From: Scleroderma bovista
Taxonomy: Eukaryota; Basidiomycota; Agaricomycetes; Boletales; Sclerodermataceae
Length of the DNA stretch: 64,000 nt
Reading direction: 5' to 3'
Assembly (NCBI GenBank): GCA_037178675.1
Contig: JAYMGJ010000646.1
Coordinates: 1-64,000 of the forward strand
The notes below the pieces were generated by a model. That model searched no databases and was not told the DNA's origin. It was given only the letters and a program-made list of their open reading frames with translations. Position 1 is the stretch's first letter. Every line of letters starts with the position of its first letter. Shown here one piece after another: positions 29,640 to 41,607 of this stretch. A program made the translations under genes and the position numbers.

Positions 29640-31440
29640 AGCCTGGAGTGTCCCGGGCCATACCGGTCAGCCTACCCTTTGTCTACTGTACCTTATAGGC
29701 TGCCCACCATAGCTATTATTGGATAGTTAGTGTGGCACACTAGCACATGGGTTGACCGTGCCATGCCGGTCGGCCTACATGGTGGTGTGCCATATAGTAT
29801 GGAATCCCATGGCACCGGCTCGCCAGTAGGGCACGGGACACTATGGCATGGGCTGACCGGCATAGCATGGAACACCCTGGAAGCCCATTCCATAGTGTTC
29901 CTACATAGTAGGGCGGCCCAGACCAGAGTGCGCCGTGCCATGCCGGCCAGCCTACATAGTGGTGTGCCATATACTATGGGATCCTGTGCTATGGGCTAAC
30001 CGATAGGGCACGGGACACTATGCCATAGGCCGACCGGTGGGGTATGGAACACCATGCAAGCCCATTCCATGGTGTTCCATACCCCACCGGTCGGCCCATA
30101 GTGCAGTGTCCCATACCATATGGCACACTGCTATCTGGGCTATTGTTGGTGGTCCATAGGGTATGGTACTCATCCTAATGGGCCAACCTGTGTGGGTATG
30201 GAACGCCATGGAGCCCACACCCCATTGGTCCACCTATGTTACGATGTGTTATACTATATGGGACACCTATGTCCTGTCCTTCCACTCCAACCTGGCATAT
30301 GCTGTCCCATCTAGACCTAGCACATCCGGACTCATTCCAACCTGGCATGTGCCATCCCATGCCGGCCCTGCATGTACTGACCCCTGCCAACCTGGCATAT
30401 GCTGACCCCTGCCAGCCTGGCATGAACCGATCCATGCCGGCCCCGCATGTACTGACCCGTGCCAACCTGGTATATGCTGTCCCATTTAGACCTAACACTT
30501 CCAGACCCATTCCAACCTGGCATATACTGTCCCCTGCCGGCCTGGCATGAACCGATCCATGCCGTCCTGACATGAGCTGACCCATGCCGGCCCCGCATGT
30601 ACTGACCCGTGCCAACCTGGCATATGCTGTCCCATTTAGACCTAACACTTCCAGACCTATTCCAACCTGGCATACATATGCTGACCCCTGCCGGCCTGGC
30701 ATGAACCGATCCATGCCGTCCTGGCATGAGCTGACCCATGCCAGCCCCGCATGTACTGACCCGTGCCAACCTGGCATATGCTGTCCCATTTAGACCTAAC
30801 ACTTCCAGACCCATTCCAACCTGGCATATGCTGTCCCCTGCCGGCCTGGCATGAACCGATCCATGCCGTCCTGGCATGAGCCGACCCATGCCAGCCCTGC
30901 ATGTACTGACCCGTGCCAACCTGGCATATGCTGTCCCATGCCCGCCTGGCATGAACCAACCCATTCCGGCCTGGCATGTACTGACCCATGCTGTCCCGTG
31001 CCAACCTGGCATATACTGTCCCATATAGACCTGACACATCCGGACCCATTCCAACCTGGTATATGCTGTCCCCTGCCACCTGGTTTGTACTGACGGATGC
31101 CCTCCCATGCCTACCCATCCCCACATGGCATATGCCATCCAATTCAAACCCAGCATATGCCGTCCCATGTAGACCTAGCACATGGTGACCCATTCCAACC
31201 CGGCCCATGCCGTCCTATGCTGACCCCCCATATGCCACTCCATTCCAACCAGGTATATGCTGTCCGATTCCAACCAGGCATATGCCGTCCCATGCCAACC
31301 TGGCATCTGGCATATGCCATTCCAGCCTGGACCTGCCAGTGATAAACACTCCTACCAATAGTACCCATGGGGCCTGTCTATACCACATGGTAACACCAGG
31401 CCATACCTGGGCCCACCCATATAACAGGATGACCCTCTAG
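29640..31440. repeat. GC-rich palindromic minisatellite array (right)
   Basis: About 1.8 kb of diverged tandem units. The left part uses words like GGCATGGGCTGACCGG. From about 30280 units such as CCTGGCATATGCTGTCCCAT and CATGCCGGCCTGGCATG alternate with a higher-order period of roughly 140-150 bp. Many words are palindromic (GCCGGC, CATATG, CCATGG). Open frames of up to 278 codons here are repeat artefacts. Lies just 3' of the TET gene. Confidence 0.8.
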
Positions 31441-31470
31441 AGGTCAGCCCATGTTCCACTGGCCATGTAA

Positions 31471-31492
31471 CACGGCCAATTGTCAACCTCCG
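31471..31492 (-). repeat. 22-bp motif shared inverted with 7025-7046
   Basis: Exact reverse complement of the left-island motif. Here too it lies just outside the palindromic array, consistent with a common element edge in opposite orientation. Confidence 0.6.
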
Positions 31493-31675
31493 CTGTCCAT
31501 ATTGTATGGTACAATCTAGGTACATTATGTGTATCTGTTGTCTGCCCTCGCACTTCATAGCCCTACAATGCCAGTACTCAGTCTTCTCAACCTCGCACTC
31601 CCCCATATCTTCCAACTTCCCACAAGTGTCAACTCTGCAAAGCACAGAATTCAAGATATGTGCTTAGTCTAGTCG

Positions 31676-32056
31676 GTGAGCTGCCCTTCATTCATCAAAT
31701 CCAACGTGGGCTTAGACTTCCCCTACAAGACCAAACCATTAAATCTCTATGCGAAATATGGCGTCCCCAGGCCCATCCTCCTCACTTCATGTGGTCTGGC
31801 CATTCCCACATGGCCTGCACACAAGTTCCGACAATATGACGTATGTGCTGCTCACAGACTTCTGGAAGCCTTCAAACGGTGTTCTGCAAGTATGCAGAAG
31901 CCATCTGTGCAAAAATCCTGGACTTTGTGTGTCAAGATAATGAAGACCCAAGAACTGCTACTTGCCAAGCACAAGATGAACCCAACACCGCCGGTACGAC
32001 TCTCAATGGGCTGGAAAGCTTCCAGAGGGATAGGTGGTGTCTTTTTTTATTTTTAA
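31676..32056 (+). pseudogene. Possible decayed gene remnant, unrecognised
   Basis: Overlapping frames carry plausible coding segments that do not join in one frame: MTYVLLTDFWKPSNGVL in one frame, and YAEAICAKILDFVCQDNEDP and LNGLESFQRD in another, with a 1-nt shift between them near 31890. The pattern suggests a frameshifted remnant belonging to the right island. No family is recognised. Confidence 0.3.
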
Positions 32057-32229
32057 CCTTTGTAGTTACTGGCTCTGCTTATTGGTACTTAGTTGACTGG
32101 ATTGTACTTGTTATACTTGTTAATGGTAATTTACTTATTGTACTTGTGCGAGAAATTGAGCGCCCTTACTTATCCGTGTCTTATCAAATTTTTTGGGTGA
32201 TTAAGCTGAAAAAGTTAAATTAAGTCATC

Positions 32230-33206
32230 GGTCAAATTCCTGACGATGCTCAGGGGAAATTACATGGACACAAGTGTAATAGACACGGTGAATGCAACCG
32301 CCGAAGACAAAGGAAATAATTCTCCCGCCCGTCCTTCGTAACGAACGAACAGGAATACATGACATCATCTTACCGTTCGTCCCAAGTTTAAATCGTGAAG
32401 TTCATAGTGCAGTCCAGATGACTCGTTACGTAATCAACTATTTTCGCACCTGACAATTCCAACTTCCATTGATGTTGATACGCATCACCTTCTTTTCAGA
32501 GCGGTTTGTAGCCCCGCTGATACGACCTGTCGAAAGCTCGTCAAGCAGCGAGGGGGATCTGAAACGAGTTCCCTTGCAATCATCTTTTTTTTTTCCTGGC
32601 GCTCTAGGTCGATCCAGGTTTGCTCGCTTCAGCCGCCTTTCAATCTCGATCTAAGGAGGGATACGTGGCACTGGGAGTGGTCTGGATGATTGTAAAAAAC
32701 TGTCAGTCTTCGAAATTTGTATTTTAAGGCCTCAAACTAGTTCTCCCGCGACAACTACACCTTGTGGTGGACGTGTAGCCACTATGCAGCCCTCGGGATA
32801 GCGCATTTGGTCAGTTTTGCTCACTACAGGGGACCTCTCTGGATGTGCCAGCAGTAGTAAGTGCCTAGGACTAATTACATGTGCCGCTTCAGACTAAAAA
32901 CTATGTTCCCATTAACACCCATCTTGAAGACATCGTGCCCAATACTGGTTCGCCATACCTATTGCTACATTTGCGTTCCCAAGATGAAATGATCCAGACC
33001 ATTCGAATTAACTTGCCAGGTATGTACAGATACTCGACCTCTGATGTGGTCTGCGTTCGTGACACCACTAACCCATTTCAGCATGCTTTCATCACAATGA
33101 TTTTCATAGCAAGAAGACAGTCTGCCATACACAAACGGATCAATCCAGTACAATTACAGACAGTACAGCCTCAAGACGTTCCACCGGCATGATATTTCAT
33201 TACATT
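32230..33206. other. Gene-free stretch
   Basis: No convincing gene, RNA or repeat was identified. Short open frames have no recognisable content. The last few hundred bases probably hold the hydrophobin 3' UTR. Confidence 0.4.
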
Positions 33207-33672
33207 TCACAGGCTGATGTTAGTACAACCAACGTTGACAAGGCCATTCTGTGCAACGCATCAGGGAGGGCTCTTCTATCATTATCGCATATGGAACACT
33301 TACGAAAACAGCATCCTGGCAGCAGACGGTTTGCTGGGTGCAGGTATTACCTCCAACACCTATGATGGTGATAGGAGAGCACTCGATGGCGAAGAGAGGG
33401 CCGATGATGGGGATGCTGCCGACGATTCCCAGGAGCCCCACGAGTAGATTGGCGTTGGTTTGCGTAGCCTACGGACGAACAAGTAACTGGTTAACCGCCG
33501 TCTCGGAAAGAGATAAAACGAGATAACTTGCCTGGTAGGTCGTTTTGCAGCATTGCAGAGTGCCATTGCTGCAGCTGCTACCAGTGCGGGCGGCGATGGG
33601 CTCTGGGGCGGCGGCGACGACAGAAGCGAGAGCAATCACTGGCAAGAGGAGGGCAGATGCGCGGATGAACAT
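33207..33672 (-). CDS. Class I hydrophobin
   Basis: Secreted amphipathic surface protein of 115 residues from three exons: 33672-33532, 33468-33304 and 33248-33207. Start ATG gives MFIRASALLLPVIALASVVA, a signal peptide probably cleaved after about residue 20-22. The eight-cysteine hydrophobin pattern is complete: C34, C41-C42, C77, C90, C96-C97 and C110. The hydrophobic loop LLGIVG and the motif CSPITIIGVGGN are typical of class I. Intron 1 uses a GC donor (CAG|GCAAGT), intron 2 GTAAGT; both sit where basidiomycete hydrophobin introns usually lie. Hydrophobins self-assemble at air-water interfaces on hyphae and spores. The only intact copy in the window; related orphan exons occur at 54.6 and 59.4 kb. 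Confidence 0.93.
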
Positions 33673-33755
33673 TTTGACTGAGTTGTGGGTATTGGTGCAC
33701 TAGCTAGCTGGGACTGGGAGTCTTTGCTGGAGAGCACTGGTCGGACCAGCAGGGC

Positions 33756-33762
33756 TTTTATA
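33756..33762 (-). promoter_or_regulatory. TATA box of hydrophobin gene
   Basis: TATAAAA on the minus strand, about 85-90 bp upstream of the hydrophobin ATG, a normal distance for a highly expressed fungal gene. Confidence 0.65.
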
Positions 33763-35215
33763 CCCCCTCGGGCGTAAGTGAGTGCATGTTTGTTTGTCTG
33801 TTGTTTTCGGGTAGCGCAAGGAACCACCAGGTGGAGTGCAACATGTCTTCTTTGTTCAAATTTTCTCGTTAACAGGAAGACTATTAAGGGCTGCCCGACT
33901 TACGCGGTTGTGATCAGGTACATTCATATTTCCATCCTTCAATACTTTGCCCACGATCATTCCAGTTACTCGCGGCCTCCCAGGATCTACACAAGAAAAG
34001 ATTTGATCTCAAACCATGTCACTGTAGGTCTTCTTTGGGTTCAGAGACGCATGTAGACGATGAATTCTTAATGGAAGGCGGGCGGAGTGGGCGGGCGGTG
34101 AGGGCGATCGAATATAGCCTCCGACACGGTAGTCACGCATTCCGTCATGCTAATTTGCGCCCGCTGTCTAATATCTATCCACAGTAAATAATGGAGTGGT
34201 TTACGGGGGAACAGACATGACATTGCCACATGTTTCCTCTTAAGGATCTGCTGTCGCTGAACGCCAGGCCAAGGATCCCGTCAGATCCCGTCCTACGAAC
34301 ATGTTACGATAAGATGCACGGTCAGACCTGACCTGGGAGATTAACGGAAGTCACAAGCTTGGAGTATTTGTGGTGTAAGGGAGGGATTTTGAAGGATTTG
34401 GAGCCAAGAGAAATCAGATTACAAACTTCTGTCAATCCTGTCTGCCATGACCTGTGACCACTGATGAACAATATTGGGCAATGCCTCGCCTTTCCCTCAT
34501 TGGCGGATCTGATCACGGAAGTATGTATATATGACCGCCCTAAACCCGCAGCTGTACTGACCAAACAGGGTCTAGGTTAGTTGACTCAATCTCGCATATG
34601 TTGAGAGTTGGTGTGCAATGTACATGCAATACATAGTATATCGCGGCAGAAACGACATGCAGACAATGGGTGTATTTACACGTGGATCAATCAATTACGG
34701 TTCAACATTCAAATTTGCGCCAAGGACATTCCGAAACATGTCGTTTGTTGTGAATTGGCAAGCTTTCCTGACTTCAACTTATCAACTATCGACTATCAAG
34801 GTACAACCGCCATAGTGGTAACCCAGCGCGAGGATTGAAGGGTGTAGATCCATATCCTTCTTCGGAAATCATCACCGCGCCACTCAAACTCTACTTTGAG
34901 TATGGAGCACAAAGAGTGTTGCGCTCTACATGATCCACTATATCGAAGACCCGGGTGGGTTTCGGTCCGAGGAAAAATGCTCTTTCGCACTGCCCGCGCT
35001 GGAGGGGGCTTCGTGGATCGGCTAAAGCGACCCGGAGAACATCGGGGTTAGACGGCGATATACCCACTAAAACCTCTAGATTCGTGATCCGGTCTTGTTC
35101 GAGCAAGGTTGAGGCGTAGTTGCCGAGCTTTATTTACTAAGTCCTGTGTGATCAGTTTTCTGTTCCATTTCGCGGCGTATCTATCGAGGGCTAGACGTTG
35201 GTTTACTTAACAATT
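33763..35215. other. Gene-free stretch
   Basis: Contains the hydrophobin upstream region. A minus-strand frame at 34891-35106 has a protein-like look but matches nothing recognised. No repeat was seen. Confidence 0.35.
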
Positions 35216-35745
35216 TTATTCAGCCAGCGTCTTACTGTGCCAGAGCCTCTGTGTGTTGTTCAAACTGCCCCGGATGACGTTTTCACATTGAAGGAACCAT
35301 ATTAGGTGGGCGGATTCTGAGATCAAGATCCAGAGGAGACGGGTGCCGCCTCTGTCTGTGGTGTTGTGGTTGTTGCGGGGTGGTAGTAGGAGGATGGAGC
35401 CACAGCCGAGGATGATACCTAGGTGGATTTCCAGCCAAGCTCCCACGGACGTTGGCCAGATGGTTTCCGACTGGCCGTGTGGTCAGTCCAGTAGGATATG
35501 CTCCAGGGTTTCTGTTGTCCCTACAGTTCGGGCAGGGGGGACGGTCTTTGAAGTTGGGGATGCCCTGCCAGAAGTCGCCGGTTCAGAGGGAGCCATGTAG
35601 CGCTCTAAAGAGGAAGGTCTGGATGGGGCGTCTTATGTCGGGGTGTTTGGAGTTGCGCCATAGTTCGGGGTGTTTGGAGTTGCGCCATAGTATGGATTCG
35701 TCTTTCGGGGGGAGCCGTTTAGATAAGTTCTAATGCCTTGTGCAG
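35216..35745 (-). pseudogene. Non-LTR RT/RNase H C-terminal fragment
   Basis: Minus-strand segments in two frames recall the tail of Agaricomycete RT-RNase H proteins: FLFRALHGSL then DFWQGIPNFKDRPPCPNCRD (a zinc-ribbon-like CPNC), then in a shifted frame TLEHILLDCP, LGIILGCGSI and LLWILISESAHLIW. At least one frameshift and one stop separate them, and a 27-bp direct duplication lies near 35645-35695. Transposon relic. Confidence 0.6.
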
Positions 35746-36708
35746 TTAGAAAGAGTGCTACAGTCATGTCTCGACGATCAACCTTTCGTGTAATTATGTT
35801 GCAATGAAATGCAGTAACTACCGTAACGACTTGGTGCGCCGTTTACGGTGACGTAGCATTGCAACTTGAGTTGCACTAATCGCGTGGCATCATTTTTATG
35901 TTGCAATGTCCTGACGATGCGTTGCATCATTTTTTGCATTGCAATGTTTGTCGCGTTTCAAAGAAATAAAAAAACATACTAATGAAAAAACATATTATAT
36001 AGTATCTTGTCATCGTCACCTTAGGCAGCACTTTTCGGCATCAATGAGGGTCTTTCGGATATATATTTTGTGACATAAACAATGTGCCTAAAAGATAAAC
36101 CATCTGCGTTGGCTTTTCCCGACTTGCCCTAAGAATAGACTGGTGGATCATGTTGCGAAGCATTACCATATGCAAGTGGGCTTATTTTCCCTCTTTCTCC
36201 TCGTCCACCTCCTCCTCACCTCGCCACAACTGTCTCGAGAGCATTTGAATGTGCTCCCAACCCTCTTACTCCCATCTTGGAACTGCCAATGATGCTCCCA
36301 GGAGGCGCCCTTCCAGATGATGTATCTCACACCTTGGCAATAAAAAGGATAGGGAGCTTTTCACTTCTGTCTGCATTACAGGCAAGTCCCATTGTGATTC
36401 AGAATTGATCCTGCTTCTTTCAACTCATTTGCTGTGTTGCGAGACCACAATCTGGTGGTGCACTGTCATAAATGATTGTCAATGGCATTCATTGGCATTC
36501 ATGGTGACTTACAAGGCAAACAATCTCATCTCATCAAAATTAAAATGATCTTTTGGGCATACTTGGCCAAGATGGACCTGAGACGAGTCCTTTCTGCCTC
36601 CACAGCAACCAAGTCCACTGATGCTGCCTCACTGTGCCTGCAATACTATCAGAGACCATATACTCTCTTGAAACTATCAAGCCACCAATCACCTTTCAAC
36701 CACTCTGC
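35746..36708. other. AT-rich gene-free stretch
   Basis: Contains short near-repeats around GCATCATTTTT and TTGCAATG (35800-35950), and otherwise no gene or RNA that can be supported. Confidence 0.35.
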
Positions 36709-39033
36709 TGTGCGCCTAAGTGAGGGAAGAGGTCAGAACAGCCAACAACCAACACCAAATGACAGCAAAATGCGAGTGGTGGTCTTCCTTTGCATTTCTG
36801 GTATTTAATCTCCTCAGGGGGATGTGCTGCACGCCTTCAGGCAGGATGCAGGAGGGAAGGGAAGGGCTTCTGATGGGGATGGAATGCGACTTGGGATGGT
36901 ATTGACTCCTCTTCAGCCTACCACAGTGGTTAGGAAGAGTCCTGGGATTGAAGAGCGATGATAGATTGATGATGGGGGGGTAATAGCAGTGATGGGACAA
37001 CAGGGAAGCAAGGGGACAGTTCCTGCTTCAAGAATGCGATGGACAGTGATGGGATGGAGTGGACAGTGATGCTAGACTGCGCTTCAGCCTAGAGAAATGA
37101 TCAGATACAAGATATATCTGATAAACAACAATATAGGAGCTTTAGGCCAGCACTGAGTGACCTACAAGTCCAAAGACAGAGATAGAGCTTATAGACAGAG
37201 AGGGAGAGTGAATGTGGTTGCTTTATTGAAGGGGAAGCAGACACTTCCCTGCAGCCTTTGGCTGCTGGTTTATATACAGGAGGGGCTGTGGCCCTGTAAG
37301 CACAAATGACTAAGTGCTTGGTAAGAGATTGGTAAGCAATTGATAAGCAGTGTAATCAGGCTGAGTCATCAATGGGGAGAGCCTGAACAAGCTGCTGAGC
37401 CAAGGGAAAGAGCAAAAACATAGGTAAAAAGGGGTGTACAACCAAGAATATGGAAAAATCATTGCATGGGGCCCAAAAGAGAGGGGGGGAAAGCATGGGA
37501 TGAGTAGATTGAAGCTAAATGAGCATATGCGATGACATAATGCATATGAATCATAGGGGCATGAGTCATGAATTGATAAGCAGCATGATAAGCATGATTT
37601 GAAGGATGATTGGTAAGTGATTGGTAAGGGGAGTAATGGGGATTAGTAATGCCAAGAGGGGATAAATAATGCGCAGCAGAGTGAGTCAGAGTGAGCCAGA
37701 GTGACTCTGTGTGACTCAGACAGAAGGGAAGCACAACCTGTGATTGATTGAACTTTAGATCTGGAGATGAGCTTCTGAAGCAGTGCCACTGATGGGAGTG
37801 GCTGGGGGATAATAAAAGAATTGATCCAACCAGAAGAGCAGTGTCAGGGGGCCTGGAATGACAAGTAGAGTCACAGCTGGTCACAGAGTGTCACAAATCC
37901 CTTGGATTGAGCTTCTGTAGAGCAAAAACGCGACATTTGGTGCTCCCGAAGTGCAGTCTTCCCTTGAGCAGTAACGGGAAGGTTCTGTACTCTATTATGG
38001 CTCCTAAGAAGGGTTCTAGAGCACTGTTTCATTCGTGTTTGTTGCGGGATAGCAGGGAAGTGAAACGTGAATAGCGGATTTGACGTGTCCAGGGAAGCGA
38101 GATGAATGATAGAGGCAGATGGATGTGACAGGACTCTGGGATGAAAAGACCATATGCAGAGGACTCAGGAGACACAGAGACGACCAGGTATGAATTTTCA
38201 AGTCTAATGATAGACTTGAGACGACCAAAGTATGTGCGGGACGCAGGACTGACGAGGAGAACGCACTGACCGAGAACGAGAGGGACTGAGGGAGCAGGCT
38301 GGGAAGATATGTACCAGACAGTACACAGGAGCTCAGGGAGAGGCTGTCCCAAGAGCAGGACATAGTTGAGGTCTGCTGCAATAGCGGAGAAACGTTCCAG
38401 AGAAAATGTGGACTCCATAGTGAGTGATGAAGTGGGTGTCTGGATTGCGGGTGGAATATCTCCGTGGGAAATGAACGGATTTACGTCGGAACTTGACAGG
38501 CAGATAGACCATGGTCTAGGCTCCATGATGGTATAGTCACATGATTGATAGCTTCAAAAATGGCAGAGCTATTCAAAATATCGGAATGCCGGCACTGGGC
38601 GCCTAAAAATGACATTTGGGCGCTAAAAATGATTCTTCCTTTTCTCCTTCATTTCTCTATCGTTTCTTCTGCTTCTTTGGTTGTTCTGGTATGGGAGTTG
38701 GACTGCAGTAGGTTGCATTCCTCTCTCATACTGAAATGATCACCAATCCTTGGATTCTTCTGCTTCTTGGTGGTTCTCGTGCGATAGATGACTGTCCACG
38801 TTGGCATTCATCTCTCGGATAGTCATTCTCGTGCAATAGATGGCTATGACGAGCTTGTATTCATTCTTCACATAAGGATAGTCTTGACTTTGCGTGATAT
38901 GGATAGCGAGGGCTGTCTGTATCCCTCAAGTCGGGACAATCTTTCAACAGATCTTGGGTGTGCGTTCTTCGCATTAGTTTCATCAGCTAACTTTCTCCAT
39001 GTCCACAGTACCAAACACGTTTGGTGCGTGACA
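36709..39033 (-). repeat. Gypsy family B LTR, copy B1 (2.3 kb)
   Basis: On the minus strand it starts TGTCACGCACC and ends GGCGCACA. Near-identical to B2. It shares about 600 bp of core with family A, including GGGCGCCTAAAAATGAC and the conserved ORF, but the rest differs. TATATAAA lies near 37270. Flanks TCTGC and GCGGT do not form a duplication. Confidence 0.85.
38029..38526 (-). CDS. LTR-encoded conserved ORF (B1), unknown
   Basis: 165 codons from ATG (MEPRPWSICLSSSDVN) to stop, homologous throughout its centre to the family A ORF (FSAIAADLNYVLLLGQPLP, PSVPLVLGQCVLLVSPASRT). Many codon differences from family A are silent, which argues for past selection on the protein. Sense orientation relative to the LTR. 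Function unknown. Confidence 0.5.
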   Translation of the reverse strand: MEPRPWSICLSSSDVNPFISHGDIPPAIQTPTSSLTMESTFSLERFSAIAADLNYVLLLGQPLPELLCTVWYISSQPAPSVPLVLGQCVLLVSPASRTYFGRLKSIIRLENSYLVVSVSPESSAYGLFIPESCHIHLPLSFISLPWTRQIRYSRFTSLLSRNKHE

Positions 39034-41607
39034 GCGGTGCTAGCCTTTGACAAATCGGAATGCAGCAATTTTCGCTCAGACTACTTCTCCCCTTACATCA
39101 TCCCGGTCCTGCCCCATGAGCCATGGGAGTACTGCAACATCCCTATCCCTCCTGGCATTCGCGAATGTGTTATCCAGCTGCTTAGAGACAAGATTGCAGC
39201 CGGACTCTATGAACCTGCCCAGTTGTTGTACCGCTCCAAGTGGTTCTGTGTTATGAAGAAGAATGGAAAGATCTGGATTGTCCATGATCTGCAACCTCTC
39301 AATAAGGTTACAATCAGAGATGCCAGAGTTCCACCTGTTTTGGATGACTTTGTTGAACCATTCGCCGGTCGGCAATGTTACACGGTCTTTGATCTCTTTT
39401 CCGGATTTGATGCCCGCCAACTGCATCCCGATAGTCAAGATCTCACATCATTCATGACTCCCCTTGGTCTCTTACGACATACCGCCATGCCACAAGGCTA
39501 CACCAACTCTCCTTCCGAAATCCAGAATTGTACTAGTTTCATCTTACAGGATGAGATCCCGCACATAGCCAATGTATTCATCGACGATCTTCCCATCAAA
39601 GGCCCTGAAACATGCTATAACGATGCCAATGGCAATGCTGAAACCCTGCCAGCCAACCCAGGGATTCGTCACTTCATTTGGGAACATGCTGTAGATGTGC
39701 ACCGAATTATGCATTGCTTTGCGCATGCAGGTGGAACGTTCTCTGGTCTGAAGACCCAACTCTGCCGTCCTCGTGTTTTGATTCTTGGCCAAGAATACCA
39801 TCCTGATGGTCGCTCTCCCGACCATGGCAACGTCAAGAAGATCTTAGATTGGCCTCCCCTTGCAATGCCAAAGGATGTGCGCTCATTTCTAGGTCTCTGT
39901 GGAACTGTGCGCATCTGGATTGCCAACTATTCTCTCCTTGCTCGTCCTCTCATCAATCTCTACCGCAAAGACACTCCTTTCATTTGGGACACCCCCCAGC
40001 AAGATGCTTTTGATGCCTTGAAGATCGCTGTCTCTTCCGCTCCCTCCCTTCATCCCATTGATTATTCCACAGATCTTCCTGTCATTCTCTCAGTCGACAC
40101 CAGCTATATCGCCATCGGATTCATCTTGTCCCAGTATGATGAGTCTGGTAGCAAACGTCCAGCTCGTTATGGCTCACTTCCTATCAATGAACACGAATCT
40201 CGCTATAGTCAGCCCAAACTCGAGTTATACGGTTTATTCCATGCACTTCATCACTATTGTCTCTTTCTTTATGGTGTCAAGAACCTCCATGTTGAAGTCA
40301 ATGCAAAGTACATCAAGGGTATGCTTAACGATCCTGACCTCCAACCTAACACTACTATCAATCGCTGGATCAAAGGTATACTCTTATTTGACTTTAAACT
40401 AATTCACGTTCCAGCCACTCGTCACCAAGGACCTGATGCGCTCTCTAGGCATCAGCCCTCTGAAGAGGAGATAGAAGATGGTGAAAAAGATGCCAAAGAT
40501 GCTGATGAATGGCTAGAAGATCTTTTGTTCTGTACCACTGCCCACCCTCTTTCTTATGACCCCATTACGCTCCCTTCATTCCTGTCTCAAGATACGACTC
40601 AAGACGTTATTTTACGACAAATTCTCCACTTCCTCCAAACAACTCAACTCCCATCATTCCCCTCCAACACCGCTCGTAAATGTTTCATCACATGCTCCCT
40701 TCAATTCTTTATTTGTTCTGGCCAACTGTTCAAACGTCGAGGCCCTCATACTCCAACTAAAGTCATCTTTGATCCTGATCTCCGTGCGCAACTTCTCAAT
40801 CAAGCCCATGAAGACCTTGGGCACCACGGAGTATTTGGAGTATTCCAAGCTGTCAGGGATCGCTTCTATTGGCCACAGATGTACTCAGACGTTGCCCACC
40901 ACATTCGTTCTTGCCATGAATGCCAGATTCACAGCACTTGCAAAGTTGAAATTCCCCTCACTGTCTCTCCATCCCCCCGAATCTTCATGAAGATCTACAT
41001 TGATGTCATGCTCATGCCAAAAGCTCGTGGATATCGCTATCTTGTTGCTGCTCATGATGATCTCTCCCTTGCTGCCGAAGGCCGTGCTCTCAAGCATGCC
41101 AGTTCAGACAGCCTAGCCAAGTTTTTCTGGGAAGAAATTATTTGCCATTATGGAGTTATTGCCCAGATCGTCACTGACAATGGCAGTGAGGTCAAGGGTG
41201 CATTTGAGAAACTCATGCAGCGATACTCTATTCCCCAAATCCGCATCTCCCCCTATAATTCCAAAGCCAATGGAGTTGTAGAGCGTGGACACTTTACTAT
41301 CCATGAAGCTATTATCAAGTCCTGTGAAGGCGATCTCAATCTATGGCCCACCAAGGTCCATCACGCTCTCTTTGCAGACAAAGTCATCACCCGTCGTTCT
41401 ACTGGATTCAGCCCCTACTACCTCCTTCATGGTCTCGATCCCATCCTCCCATTTGATCTCTTTGAGGCTACCTATCTTGTTGAAGGCTTCTACTCTGAGA
41501 TGACCTCAGAGGAGCTTCTTTCCCTGTGCATCAGACAATTGGAGAAAAGACCAGATGATTTCCATGATGCGTTCACTACTCTACAGAAGACCCGCTGTGC
41601 GCCTAAG
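39034..41607 (+). pseudogene. Gypsy RT-RNase H-integrase fragment
   Basis: One open frame, without gag or protease, begins at the B1 boundary in the RT region (about 39085, YFSPYIIPVLPHEPWEY). It continues through MPQGYTNSPSEIQN and FIDDLPIKGP (39577-39588), RNase H (VDTSYIAIGFILSQ, LELYGLFHALHHY), an HHCC zinc finger (HEDLGHHG, CHECQ) and integrase D, D, E (YIDV, TDNGSE, VVERGH). It stops just after FHDAFTTLQKTR at LTR B2. The third RNase H acidic position reads Asn (EVNAKYIKG, codon 40300-40302) where related elements usually have Asp. Both ends are truncated and the flanking LTRs are antisense, so it cannot act alone. Confidence 0.85.

Noticed and set aside
30332..31168. 278-codon open frame in the right array
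   Set aside because: Translation of tandem palindromic units, with parallel long frames on the other strand. Not a gene.
38788..39033. Extension of the gypsy pol frame upstream into LTR B1
   Set aside because: Chance open frame: the residues before the LTR boundary come from LTR sequence and have no similarity to pol.
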